Below, in pieces: positions 9,049-17,287 of a stretch of DNA of 64,000 nt; position 1 is the first letter of the stretch, and each line of letters opens with the position of its first letter. Location of the stretch: the NCBI GenBank assembly GCA_900542015.1, contig UQLY01000010.1, positions 39,330 to 103,329 on the forward strand. Reading direction: 5' to 3'. The notes below the pieces were generated by a model, which was given only the letters and a program-made list of their open reading frames with translations, did not search any database and was not told the origin of the DNA. The DNA comes from an uncultured Lachnospiraceae bacterium (GTDB lineage Bacteria; Bacillota; Clostridia; Lachnospirales; Lachnospiraceae). The translations under genes were made by a program, and so were the position numbers.

Positions 9049-10209
9049 ATGAATAACGATTTAAAGAGAAATATTTTTCTGGACTATTTGTTCCGGATTC
9101 TTTGTAATTTTGCGTTTGCAGACGGAATTTTTGTTTTGTATTTAAGAAATAAAGGACTGGCACTTTGGCAGATCGGCGTTTTAGAGGGTATTTTTCATGC
9201 AACGAGTCTCGTAACTGAAATTCCGTCCGGGGCGCTTGCCGATCTGTTTGGAAGAAGGCGGGCGATGTTAGCGAGCCGTTTGTGTGCGGTCATATCTTCC
9301 GTAATCATGTTATCGACGGATAAAATGCAGCTTCTCGGCATTGGTTTTGTCTTTACCGCATGGAGCTTTAATCTGCTTTCCGGCTCGGAAGAGGCGCTTT
9401 TATATGACAGCTTTCTGGGAGCGGGGCAGGAAGATCAGTATTTTAAGACCAACGGCAGATTGAGCTTTGTGGCGGAGGTATCTAACGGATTGGGTATATT
9501 TTTGGGAGGATTCCTGGCAAAGTATTCTTATACACTGTGCTATTTGATCCTGATCGCAATAGAGACGCTTTCCTTTACGGTCTGCCTGTTTTTAACGGAA
9601 CCAAAGACAGGAAACAATGGAAAAAATCGTGGAAAAAAAGCGGAGGTGTCTGTCAGGAGCCATTTTATCCAAAGCTTTTATCTGTTAAAAGAAAATGGGA
9701 GGCTGCGGTATGTTTTGTTTCATTATGCCGTATTGTTTGCCTTTTTTGTCAGCATTTATTTTTACAGTCAGGAATATTACTATGCTAGGGGATTTGATGA
9801 GGGACAAATCGGTCTGCTCCTGCTTGGGGTTGCCGGATGCAGCAGCATAGGGGCGTTGTTGAGTGAGAAGGCGGCAAAACGGTTTTGCGGGCGTACTTGT
9901 GACGTGATGGGGATCGTGCTGGCTTTGGGCATCATCCTGATGTCCGCCGAGAGCAATTGGCTCTCCGTTCCGGGATTTGGGCTCAGCGCTATGGCAAATG
10001 CGTCGCTTTATCCGGTGCAATCCGATGAATTGAACCGGCTCATTCCTTCCGGGCAGCGCGCAACCGTGCTTTCCGTCAGCAGTATGTGTTATTCTGTAGT
10101 TATGATTTTGCTGTTTCCCCTGATCGGATTGCTGGCGGATTATCTGGGGCTTGGGCGGATTTTTTTGCTACTCGGCATTTGTCTGCCCGTCATTTGCCTA
10201 AGGCGGTAA
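9049..10209 (+). CDS. MFS transporter, drug-efflux type
   Basis: This is a 386-residue integral membrane protein with about twelve hydrophobic segments. After the second segment comes the MFS motif A equivalent (GALADLFGRRRAML), and a basic cytoplasmic loop lies in the middle (about residues 185-205). It most resembles Firmicutes MFS exporters of unknown drug specificity. GGAGTTACTG precedes the ATG and is predicted to be masked by an RNA stem. The leader ORF, alternative stems and terminator upstream suggest induction by something that slows ribosomes, which fits an antibiotic exporter; this is an inference. The gene stands alone, and about 190 bp follow before the next ORF. Confidence 0.85.
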   Translation: MNNDLKRNIFLDYLFRILCNFAFADGIFVLYLRNKGLALWQIGVLEGIFHATSLVTEIPSGALADLFGRRRAMLASRLCAVISSVIMLSTDKMQLLGIGFVFTAWSFNLLSGSEEALLYDSFLGAGQEDQYFKTNGRLSFVAEVSNGLGIFLGGFLAKYSYTLCYLILIAIETLSFTVCLFLTEPKTGNNGKNRGKKAEVSVRSHFIQSFYLLKENGRLRYVLFHYAVLFAFFVSIYFYSQEYYYARGFDEGQIGLLLLGVAGCSSIGALLSEKAAKRFCGRTCDVMGIVLALGIILMSAESNWLSVPGFGLSAMANASLYPVQSDELNRLIPSGQRATVLSVSSMCYSVVMILLFPLIGLLADYLGLGRIFLLLGICLPVICLRR

Positions 10210-10395
10210 AACGTGCTATGATTTCGGCAGAGAGTACAAAGCGCCGCCTCCGGGCTTACGAGGGAGGGGCGGTGCGGCTGAATGCAGGTTAGAGCATGGG
10301 ACGGTTAAAAGTATGGGCGCAGAGGTAAATTTTTCCAACCATATAGAAATTGCGAAGCGGTCCGTGGAAAACGGCGCAATAAAAATGATCGGATA

Positions 10396-11121
10396 TTGTA
10401 TCAGCGTCCGGATCTCCGGTTCAGAATTTACGGGCTCCATGGAACGGACCGGTTTGATTTGTCCGTATTGAAAAAAATGGAACATCTGACCGGGATCTGG
10501 CCTGATTTTTCGGTAAAAGACCGCCCGGAGCTGGTGGATCTGACCGCGCTTTGCGGGCTGTCCGGCTTACAATTTGTACAACTGCATGTATTTGACTGGC
10601 GGGATTATTCTTTTCTGAAAGAATTGCCGGAAAGTCTGAAGGAGCTGGTTCTTTCCGCGGATACGGCTTCGGGCGGGATTTGCTTCGACTGTAACTGGCT
10701 GTTGCGCTATCCTCGGCTGCACAGCTTATATTTAGGAAAAAAGGCAAGGAAACATATTGAAGCCATCGGGCGTCTGCCTGATTTAAAGAAAGTAACCTTT
10801 CAGGGAATTAAGCTAAATGACTTCTTATTTATGAAGGAATTGAATCTGGAACAACTGCGCCTTCGATGGTGCGCGAACAGCGAGCTGGGGCAGTTGGGCG
10901 AATTTACAAGCCTCAAACACCTGAAATTGTGGCGGATTATGAAGCTTACGGATATTTCCTTTATCAGCAGGCTGGTCAATCTGGAAACGCTCAGTCTGAT
11001 TGATTTAAAGCATATCAGCAGACTGCCTGATCTGTCGCAGTTTAAAAAACTGCGGGATATCAGGCTTGAAAATGTTCCCATCGTTTCTAAGCAGGCGAAT
11101 GAAGGTATGAAAAATGTGTGA
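10396..11121 (+). CDS. Leucine-rich repeat protein, N-terminus uncertain
   Basis: About 240 residues with irregular leucine-rich repeats of 20-24 residues (for example LKHLKLWRIMKLTDISF and LETLSLIDLKHISRLPDL). No signal peptide or membrane segment is seen, so it should be cytosolic. The only in-frame start candidate near the first conserved residues is a TTG at 10396 with no ribosome site. The frame is open back to 10309 without an ATG, while a different frame has an ATG at 10313 that stops at about 10471. The gene may therefore have lost its 5' end or carry a frameshift. Similar LRR proteins occur as orphans and in immunity-type loci; no partner toxin is present here. Confidence 0.55.
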   Translation: MYQRPDLRFRIYGLHGTDRFDLSVLKKMEHLTGIWPDFSVKDRPELVDLTALCGLSGLQFVQLHVFDWRDYSFLKELPESLKELVLSADTASGGICFDCNWLLRYPRLHSLYLGKKARKHIEAIGRLPDLKKVTFQGIKLNDFLFMKELNLEQLRLRWCANSELGQLGEFTSLKHLKLWRIMKLTDISFISRLVNLETLSLIDLKHISRLPDLSQFKKLRDIRLENVPIVSKQANEGMKNV

Positions 11122-11145
11122 AGTGAAGATTTGGGAATTTTGCTC

Positions 11146-11176
11146 TTGACCTAAAGTTAGCTTTAGGTAGTAAACT
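11146..11176 (+). promoter_or_regulatory. MerR-type promoter with 19-bp spacer and dyad operator
   Basis: TTGACC (11146-11151) and TAAACT (11171-11176) are 19 bp apart, the overlong spacing that MerR-family activators correct by untwisting DNA. The spacer region carries a perfect dyad, ACCTAAAG (11149-11156) and CTTTAGGT (11161-11168), separated by 4 bp. It drives the flavodoxin gene at 11233. No MerR-family gene lies in the window next to it, so the regulator acts in trans. Confidence 0.85.
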
Positions 11177-11232
11177 TCAGATAAGAGTTAAAACGGTAAA
11201 AAGCCGAAAAATAAATCATGGAGGGATCAGAT

Positions 11233-11712
11233 ATGTCAAAAATTTTAGTTTCTTATTTTTCAGCAAGCGGTGTAACCGCAAAAGCAGCAAAGCAGTTGGC
11301 GGAAGCGGCAGGAGCGGATCTTTATGAAATCAGACCCGAAGTGCCCTATACCGGAGCGGATCTGAACTGGATGGATAAACAATCCCGCAGCTCCCGGGAA
11401 ATGAACGATAAGTCGTCCCGACCGGCGCTTGCGGATAAGGATGCAGAGATTGAGAAGTACGAAGCGGTGTTTGTAGGATTTCCGATCTGGTGGTATGTGG
11501 CGCCGACCATCATCAATACGTTTTTGGAAAGCTATGATTTCTCCGGTAAGAAGGTAATTCCTTTTGCGACGTCCGGCGGCAGCGGCATGGGAAAAACCAA
11601 TGCGGGACTTGCACCAAGCTGTCCGGGTGCAGTTTTACTTGACGGAAAAGTGCTCGACGGGGTAAGGTCGCAGGCTGAATTGAAGGCATGGGTGGACAGT
11701 CTTCAGCTATAA
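11233..11712 (+). CDS. Flavodoxin
   Basis: A 159-residue flavodoxin-fold protein. The first strand and FMN phosphate loop are ILVSYFSASGVTAKAA, the middle has VGFPIWWYVAPTIINTFLE and the last part FATSGGSGMGKT, typical of the flavodoxin_4 group of NAD(P)H-quinone-type or electron-carrier flavodoxins. The ATG at 11233 is chosen because GGAGGG lies 7 nt before it; an ATG at 11218 has none. Transcription is from a MerR-type promoter, which in Firmicutes often reacts to electrophiles or redox change, so a stress role is plausible. The Fic gene follows after 33 bp. Confidence 0.9.
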   Translation: MSKILVSYFSASGVTAKAAKQLAEAAGADLYEIRPEVPYTGADLNWMDKQSRSSREMNDKSSRPALADKDAEIEKYEAVFVGFPIWWYVAPTIINTFLESYDFSGKKVIPFATSGGSGMGKTNAGLAPSCPGAVLLDGKVLDGVRSQAELKAWVDSLQL

Positions 11713-11745
11713 GCTGTGGATATCGGAGAAAGAGGTCTAAGCGGA

Positions 11746-12504
11746 ATGAACTATGAAATGTTATGCAGGAAAAGAGAACAACTGGAGGAACTGCAAGGAC
11801 AGTTGCCGAAAGAGGCGCTGGAGCGTTTTGATAAAAGCTTTGAGGTTGAGTATGCCCATAATTCCACGGCAATTGAAGGGAATACCTTGAGCCTGATACA
11901 GACGAAGGCAGTTTTGGAGGATGGTGTTTCCATTGGAGGAAAGACACTTCGCGAGATTTATGAAGTGGTAAATCATCAAAAAGCATTCCGCTTTGTTCAA
12001 AATTGTATTGCCGGCGGGAAAACCTTAGATGAGAAAATCGTAAAAGATATTCATGCGCTGTTGATGGAAAACATTTTGACCGGTGGGATTTATCGCAGCG
12101 TGGAAGTCCGTATTTCCGGTGCAAAGCATAAACCGCCGGGTCCCGGAGAGATGTATCAGCAGATTAAAAAATTTTACGCGGATATGCCGTATCAGGCGGA
12201 ACGCAATGCAGTGGAACTTGCTGCATGGACCCATGCTGAGTTTGTAAAAATTCATCCCTTTGTAGACGGTAATGGGCGGACGTCCCGTATGATTATGAAT
12301 TACCAATTGATGGCAAATGGTTTTCTTCCGGTTTCTATTGCAAAGGAAAACCGACTGGAATACTTTGAGGTACTGGAAGCCTATGCGGTAAACGGAGAAC
12401 TGCAGCCCTTTGCAGAGATGATCGCTTCGCTGGAGGAACAGCGGCTGGATGAATATCTTGGTATCATGCCAAAGCGGCTGCCGGGCGATGAGGCTGTGTG
12501 GTAG
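11746..12504 (+). CDS. Fic family protein (AMP-transferase type)
   Basis: Fic proteins transfer AMP or related groups from nucleotides to target proteins. The catalytic motif HPFVDGNGRTSR is complete at about residue 170, with the His, Asp/Gly anion hole and Arg all present. Near residue 40 the sequence STAIEGN matches the inhibitory helix motif (S/T)xxxE(G/N), so the enzyme is a self-inhibited class II type and its activity would be controlled through Glu44. The start at 11746 has an AGAGG site; a GTG at 11716 is less likely. It sits 33 bp after the flavodoxin gene and may be co-transcribed. The target is unknown. Confidence 0.9.
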   Translation: MNYEMLCRKREQLEELQGQLPKEALERFDKSFEVEYAHNSTAIEGNTLSLIQTKAVLEDGVSIGGKTLREIYEVVNHQKAFRFVQNCIAGGKTLDEKIVKDIHALLMENILTGGIYRSVEVRISGAKHKPPGPGEMYQQIKKFYADMPYQAERNAVELAAWTHAEFVKIHPFVDGNGRTSRMIMNYQLMANGFLPVSIAKENRLEYFEVLEAYAVNGELQPFAEMIASLEEQRLDEYLGIMPKRLPGDEAVW

Positions 12505-12573
12505 GCTGAATGTAGAAAGATACAAATGTTTTGTGTTATAATGATGGATAGGAACTAAAGGAGAGAAGCCCCT

Positions 12574-13209
12574 ATGCGATCCATCAACAAAAATTTGAGA
12601 GAAAGTCTTTTCAGGGCGTATATTGAACGGAATAAAAACACAAAGAATCAAAAGCGGTTTGACGTGATGTTCGGGACGGCGTTTCTGATCTGGATTGCCC
12701 TGATCGTAATTGTAACGCCTGTTATGCTTGCTGTTTCTAAGAAAGCGGGTGTTATAATTACCATTGATGCGGTATATGCGATTATGGCTGCCGCCGTCGC
12801 CCTGTTGCGGAAAAGGCGGATTATGAAAGATATTCTTCCCGTTGCGGTCGGCGGCGAGAGCATGGAAAAAATTGTTGTGAACGATAAGGAGGTTTTGGAA
12901 CGCCTGCGCGGGGAAGACGCCCTTACGATGGGGCTGGAGCCCGAACCGGACGCTGTGTTTTACAATCTTGTCTACAATTGGTTAAACGGACTGCATGGAT
13001 TAAAGGACGGAAAGCTAAAGCTGTACCTTTTGCGGGGAGCGCTTTTTAATCAGATATGTAACAGCCGGATCGGAAATGACGTACATGTCGTTTGCATTTC
13101 CATGGCGGATCTGGATATCGGAGCGGCAAACGAAAGGCAGTTTGCAAGGGAATATGGCATATTCGGACGGTATCTGAGCGATCTGATTGCCTGCGCTGAT
13201 GAGGAGTAA
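12574..13209 (+). CDS. Unknown protein with two membrane segments
   Basis: This 211-residue protein is not recognised. A basic N-terminus (about 30 residues) is followed by two close hydrophobic segments (about 31-52 and 58-76), a short basic loop, and a soluble C-terminal domain of about 120 residues. AAGGAGAG precedes the ATG and TATAAT is found at 12537-12542 without a good -35. It lies 33 bp before the helicase-nuclease gene on the same strand and may be transcribed with it. No motif allows a function to be assigned. Confidence 0.75.
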   Translation: MRSINKNLRESLFRAYIERNKNTKNQKRFDVMFGTAFLIWIALIVIVTPVMLAVSKKAGVIITIDAVYAIMAAAVALLRKRRIMKDILPVAVGGESMEKIVVNDKEVLERLRGEDALTMGLEPEPDAVFYNLVYNWLNGLHGLKDGKLKLYLLRGALFNQICNSRIGNDVHVVCISMADLDIGAANERQFAREYGIFGRYLSDLIACADEE

Positions 13210-13242
13210 GAGCCTGATAGCAGGACGGAAAGGAGCCCGGGA

Positions 13243-15723
13243 ATGGAAATCAGAATTTCAGTCCGCGGTTTTGTGGAATTTCTCCTTAGAAGCGGAGATA
13301 TCGATAACGGCAAAAGCGGCGGAAACGAAGACGCCATGGCGGAAGGCGCGCGGATTCACCGTATGCTGCAGCGCCGAATGGGAAGCGAATACCGGGCGGA
13401 GGTCTGGATGGCGGAAGCGATTGCTTTTCCCGAATATTCCATTGTCATAGAGGGAAGAGCCGACGGCGTCATTGACGACGGCAGGTCCGGCAGGGTCGTG
13501 GTGGACGAAATCAAGTCAACCTACCGGGAACTGAAAAAAATAATCGCGCCGGAGCCTGTGCATCTTGCACAGGCTAAATGTTATGCCTATATTTATGCAA
13601 AGCAGAACGGGCTGGATGAAATCGGCGTGCGTATGACTTATTGCAATATCGATACGGAGCAGATCAAATATTTTCATGAGAATTTTAAGTTTTCCACGCT
13701 GCAAAAATGGTTTGCGGGGCTGCTTTCGCAGTACAAAAAGTGGGCTGACTTTGAGTATCAGTGGAAGGAAAAACGTCAGAAAAGTATCGGGGAAATTACG
13801 TTTCCCTTTCCATACAGAAAAGGGCAGAAACAGCTTGTGGGGTATGTCTATCAGACGATCTGCGAGCATAAAAAGCTGTATCTGGAAGCGCCTACGGGCG
13901 TTGGGAAAACCATATCCGTCCTATATCCGTCCTTAAAGGCGATGGGAGAAGGAAAGGCGGACCGCCTGTTTTATCTGACCGCAAAGACCGTGACGGGAAC
14001 CGTGGCGCGGGATACCTTAGACCTGCTGCGGGAAGAAGGACTGGCGTTTAAGAGTGTGGTCATAACGGCAAAGGAAAAGATCTGCCCTATGGAGGAATGC
14101 AGCTGCAATCCCCAAAACTGTCCGTTCGCAAAGGGACATTTTGACAGGATCAACGACGCTGTCTATGATCTGCTGACAAATGAAGACGTGTTTGACCGGG
14201 ACAGGATTTTAGAATATGCTTTAAACCACGAAGTCTGTCCCTTTGAAATGGGGCTGGATATGAGTCTTTTTTCCGACGGGATTATCTGCGATTACAATTA
14301 TCTTTTTGATCCCCGCGCCTATTTACGCAGGTTTTTCGGAGAGGGCATCAAAGGCTCGTATCTGTTCCTGATCGACGAGGCGCATAATCTGGTGGAGCGC
14401 GGGCGGGAGATGTACAGCGCCGTTTTGGTAAAGGAAGATTTTCTGAAACTGAAGGAAATTGTGAAGCCCCATTCGCCGTATCTTGCCGGATTGGCGGACA
14501 AATGCAATAAAGAACTACTGTTATTTAAGAAGGAATGCGAAGATTATAAGGTTTTGAACGGTCATGGCAAATTCATAAATGCGTGCAATAAGCTGCACGG
14601 GGCGATTCACCAATATCTGGACGATTATGAGGACAGCCCGGTAAAGGAACCTTTGCTGGAATTTTATTTTGAATTGGACCGTTTCCTGGATACCTACGAC
14701 AGGATGGATGAGGATCACTATGTGACCTATACGGGATACGACGGGGAGGACCGCTTCTTTATCAAGGAATTTTGCGTGGACCCCTCCAAAGAGCTGAAGG
14801 AATGTATGGACAAGGGCGTGGCGTCGGTACTGTTTTCGGCGACCTTTCTGCCGATCCAATATTATAAAAGCCTGCTGGGAGGAACCGAAGAGGATTATGA
14901 GGTTTATGCCAAAAGCACTTTCCCCGCCGACCGTTCGATTCAACTGATCGGGCATGAGGTAACCAGCCGGTACACGAGGCGGGGAGAGACGGAATACTGC
15001 AATATCGCCCGTTATATTTATAGTCTGGTCAGCGCAAAGGAAGGAAATTATATGGTATTTTTCCCTTCCCATGCCTTCCTGGAAAACGTTTACAAGGCGT
15101 TTGAAAGTCTCTACGGAGAGGAAGAAGACATTTTGCTGCTGATGCAGGAATCCTATATGAAGGAACAGGAGCGGGAGGCGTTTCTGGACTTTTTCTTACA
15201 ATCGGAGGATGTGGACTTTGCAGGAAAGATTCAGATGGAAGTGCTGGTGGAGGATGAAACGGTCCGGGAGGCGGACGGTACGGCTGATTATGAGCCGAAT
15301 GACACGGCGCAGGGGCGTCCCCGCACGTTAATCGGCTTTTGCGTGCTGGGAGGAATCTTCGGGGAAGGCATCGACTTAAAAAACGATTCCCTGATCGGCG
15401 CGATTATTGTGGGAACCGGACTTCCCCAGGTCTGTCCCGAACGGGAAATTCTCAAGGGACATTTTGATCATATGGGAGAAGACGGTTTTGACTACGCATA
15501 TAAATATCCCGGCATGAACAAGGTGCTGCAGGCGGCGGGCAGAGTGATCCGCACCGCCGAAGACGCCGGTATCGTGGCGCTTTTGGACGAACGCTTTTTG
15601 CAGGCTGGGTACCGCAGGCTCTTCCCTGCCGAGTGGCGGAGGATCAAACCTGTTACCATGGACAACGCGGGCGCTGCCGCCGCCGCTTTCTGGGAAGAGC
15701 TGGAGTCTGCAAACGACGGGTAG
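13243..15723 (+). CDS. PD-(D/E)XK nuclease fused to XPD/DinG-type iron-sulfur helicase
   Basis: The first 170 residues have the features of a Cas4/RecB-like PD-(D/E)XK nuclease: EGRADGVIDD with the metal-binding Asp, VVDEIKST with the ExK pair near residue 90, and a following HLAQAKCYAYIYA helix. The helicase part has Walker A APTGVGKT near residue 217, four cysteines in CPMEECSCNPQNC near 281 (the XPD-type Fe-S cluster), the LIDEAHNL box near 375, and C-terminal helicase motifs ending with QAAGRVIRT. AAAGGAG precedes the ATG. Such proteins act in DNA repair or resection with 5'-3' unwinding. The convergent nfo gene 17 bp away is also a repair gene. Both catalytic parts look intact. Confidence 0.9.
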   Translation: MEIRISVRGFVEFLLRSGDIDNGKSGGNEDAMAEGARIHRMLQRRMGSEYRAEVWMAEAIAFPEYSIVIEGRADGVIDDGRSGRVVVDEIKSTYRELKKIIAPEPVHLAQAKCYAYIYAKQNGLDEIGVRMTYCNIDTEQIKYFHENFKFSTLQKWFAGLLSQYKKWADFEYQWKEKRQKSIGEITFPFPYRKGQKQLVGYVYQTICEHKKLYLEAPTGVGKTISVLYPSLKAMGEGKADRLFYLTAKTVTGTVARDTLDLLREEGLAFKSVVITAKEKICPMEECSCNPQNCPFAKGHFDRINDAVYDLLTNEDVFDRDRILEYALNHEVCPFEMGLDMSLFSDGIICDYNYLFDPRAYLRRFFGEGIKGSYLFLIDEAHNLVERGREMYSAVLVKEDFLKLKEIVKPHSPYLAGLADKCNKELLLFKKECEDYKVLNGHGKFINACNKLHGAIHQYLDDYEDSPVKEPLLEFYFELDRFLDTYDRMDEDHYVTYTGYDGEDRFFIKEFCVDPSKELKECMDKGVASVLFSATFLPIQYYKSLLGGTEEDYEVYAKSTFPADRSIQLIGHEVTSRYTRRGETEYCNIARYIYSLVSAKEGNYMVFFPSHAFLENVYKAFESLYGEEEDILLLMQESYMKEQEREAFLDFFLQSEDVDFAGKIQMEVLVEDETVREADGTADYEPNDTAQGRPRTLIGFCVLGGIFGEGIDLKNDSLIGAIIVGTGLPQVCPEREILKGHFDHMGEDGFDYAYKYPGMNKVLQAAGRVIRTAEDAGIVALLDERFLQAGYRRLFPAEWRRIKPVTMDNAGAAAAAFWEELESANDG

Positions 15724-15740
15724 GATTTTCGCCCGCGTTG

Positions 15741-16616
15741 CTATCCCCGCAGCCTGGCGATTTCTTCTTTGTAGGGGGCGGCGGTTTTGCCGGGATTTTC
15801 CGGATCGGGAACCCATGGCGTCTCCAGAATTTTTGGAATATTCAAAAAATCCGGATGATGGACAATCTTGTAAAGCGCGTCAAAACCGATATAGCCTTCT
15901 CCTAAATTGGCGTGACGGTCCTTGGCGCTTCCCTGGGGATTTTTGCTGTCGTTGATATGAAATACGGCGATCTGTTCCCTGCCAAGAAGCCTGTCAAATT
16001 CTTCCATCACGCCGTCAAAATCTTCTTTGATGGGATAGCCTGCGTCGTGGGTGTGGCAGGTATCAAAGCAGACTCTCAAATTCTCAGGGTATCTGACGCC
16101 GTCATAAATGGCGGCGAGCTCTTCAAAACGGCTGCCCAGCTCCGAACCTTTTCCCGCCATGGTCTCCAATGCGATCTTGCAGGGCATATCTTTACTCATG
16201 ACTTCGTTTAATCCTTCTATGACTTTGGCAATTCCCGAATCCGCGCCCGCGCCTACGTGGGAGCCGGGATGCAGCACCAGGATATTGCTTTTAAAATCCA
16301 CGCTTCGCTGCAGCTCCTTTGCGAGAAATTCCACCGCCAGCGAAAAGACCTCCGGCTTGACGGTATTGGCAAGGTTGATAATATAGGGCGCGTGAATGAC
16401 GATTTGTCCGATGCCGTTTTCTTTCAGGTATTGCCAGCCGGCTTCCAGATTGCATTCTGAGGTTTCTTTCCGCCTGGTGTTTTGCGGCGCTCCCGTATAC
16501 ACCATCAAAGTATCGGCTCCGTAGGATACCGCCTCCTTTGCGGAACCTAAAAACATTTCTTTTCCGCTCATTCCTACATGAGAACCTAATAGAATTTTTT
16601 GCGTTTGCTCCATCAT
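15741..16616 (-). CDS. nfo: Endonuclease IV (AP endonuclease)
   Basis: This enzyme cuts DNA at abasic sites and trims blocked 3' ends, using a trinuclear zinc site on a TIM barrel. At 291 residues it has normal length. Metal ligands appear in order: GSHVGMSG at the N-terminus, VIHAPYIINLA, LVLHPGSH, ALETMAGKGSE, CFDTCHTHDAGY, and FHINDSKNPQGSAKDRHANLGEG. AGGAGGTT precedes the reverse-strand ATG at 16616. The gene converges on the helicase-nuclease and shares the 17-bp gap with it. Nothing is odd in it. Confidence 0.96.
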   Translation of the reverse strand: MMEQTQKILLGSHVGMSGKEMFLGSAKEAVSYGADTLMVYTGAPQNTRRKETSECNLEAGWQYLKENGIGQIVIHAPYIINLANTVKPEVFSLAVEFLAKELQRSVDFKSNILVLHPGSHVGAGADSGIAKVIEGLNEVMSKDMPCKIALETMAGKGSELGSRFEELAAIYDGVRYPENLRVCFDTCHTHDAGYPIKEDFDGVMEEFDRLLGREQIAVFHINDSKNPQGSAKDRHANLGEGYIGFDALYKIVHHPDFLNIPKILETPWVPDPENPGKTAAPYKEEIARLRG

Positions 16617-17190
16617 GAAACCTCCTTAAAAATACTTTTGTTATGTTATCGACAAAATTTTCCCCGAAAAGATAGGGAAGGGTGTCGCAGCCTGTCCGAA
16701 AAATACTATAACATATAACAAATGTTCTGAAAAAGGAAGTATTTGGAAGTTATCCACAATAAAAAGGGACGAGGTTCACATAAGATTGAAAAATGAAAAG
16801 CGTTATCCTATGACGAAAAAAGTCAAAAAATAGAGAAAATTGCAAGAAATGACAAGCGATCCTGCACAATTTTGGGCGATCTTTGTCTGAAACTGACAGA
16901 AAAGGGATGTGGATAACTATGTGGAAATTGGGGATTTCTTAAAAAAAGAGGATGTTATATATTTTTTGCAAGAAAAATGTCAAAAAAAATTTGCAATGAA
17001 AATGTCAAAAATCCGAGGCATAAATGCGAATAATAGATGTAAATTATGTAAACGGTAAAAAGCGGGATTGGAATCATGAAAAACGGAAAGAAATTTAATA
17101 TTACAGGTGTTTTTAATATCGCCTTTGGGTTTCTATATATGGTGTCTGTATGATATAATGAGCACAAGATTTTCTATGGGAAATTCTAAT
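16617..17190. other. AT-rich gene-free stretch with DnaA boxes and short repeats
   Basis: Apart from the promoter region at its right end, no gene is supported here. A perfect DnaA box TTATCCACA lies at 16750-16758 and a perfect one in the opposite sense (TGTGGATAA) at 16908-16916; a one-mismatch box TTATCGACA is at 16646-16654. Three related repeats of about 17-20 bp, TTGCAAG/T..AATGT/ACAA, lie at 16840-16856, 16966-16985 and 16991-17010. The combination of boxes and iteron-like repeats in AT-rich DNA is origin-like, but no replication gene is nearby. A DnaA-titrating or timing element is possible. A consensus TATAAT at 17154-17159 has no clear -35. Confidence 0.5.
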
Positions 17191-17196
17191 TATACG

Positions 17197-17225
17197 TTGA
17201 CAGGATATCTGTAACGTGGTATGTT
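17197..17225 (+). promoter_or_regulatory. Sigma-A promoter of the amylase operon
   Basis: TTGACA (17197-17202), a 17-bp spacer and TATGTT (17220-17225) lie about 60 bp before the amylase gene. Confidence 0.75.
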
Positions 17226-17227
17226 GA

Positions 17228-17250
17228 GTGTACTAATAATGATAGTACAC
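17228..17250. promoter_or_regulatory. Palindromic operator at the amylase transcription start
   Basis: GTGTACTA and TAGTACAC form a perfect 8-bp dyad with a 7-bp centre, beginning 2 bp after the -10 box. A protein bound there would block initiation, so a repressor site is likely. The regulator is not identifiable from the window. Confidence 0.6.
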
Positions 17251-17287
17251 AAAGATCAAAAGCATAACAATTCGGGAGGACAGAAAG

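Noticed and set aside
10086..10292. A 68-residue frame at the end of the MFS gene
   Set aside because: It is an out-of-frame shadow of the transporter with no start signal.
16646..16916. Chromosomal replication origin oriC
   Set aside because: DnaA boxes are present, but dnaA, dnaN, rpmH and gyrase genes are all absent, so an oriC call is not justified.
16955..17167. A 70-residue minus-strand frame in the gene-free region before the amylase
   Set aside because: AT-rich hydrophobic translation without a clear ribosome site or family; it covers the iteron-like repeats.
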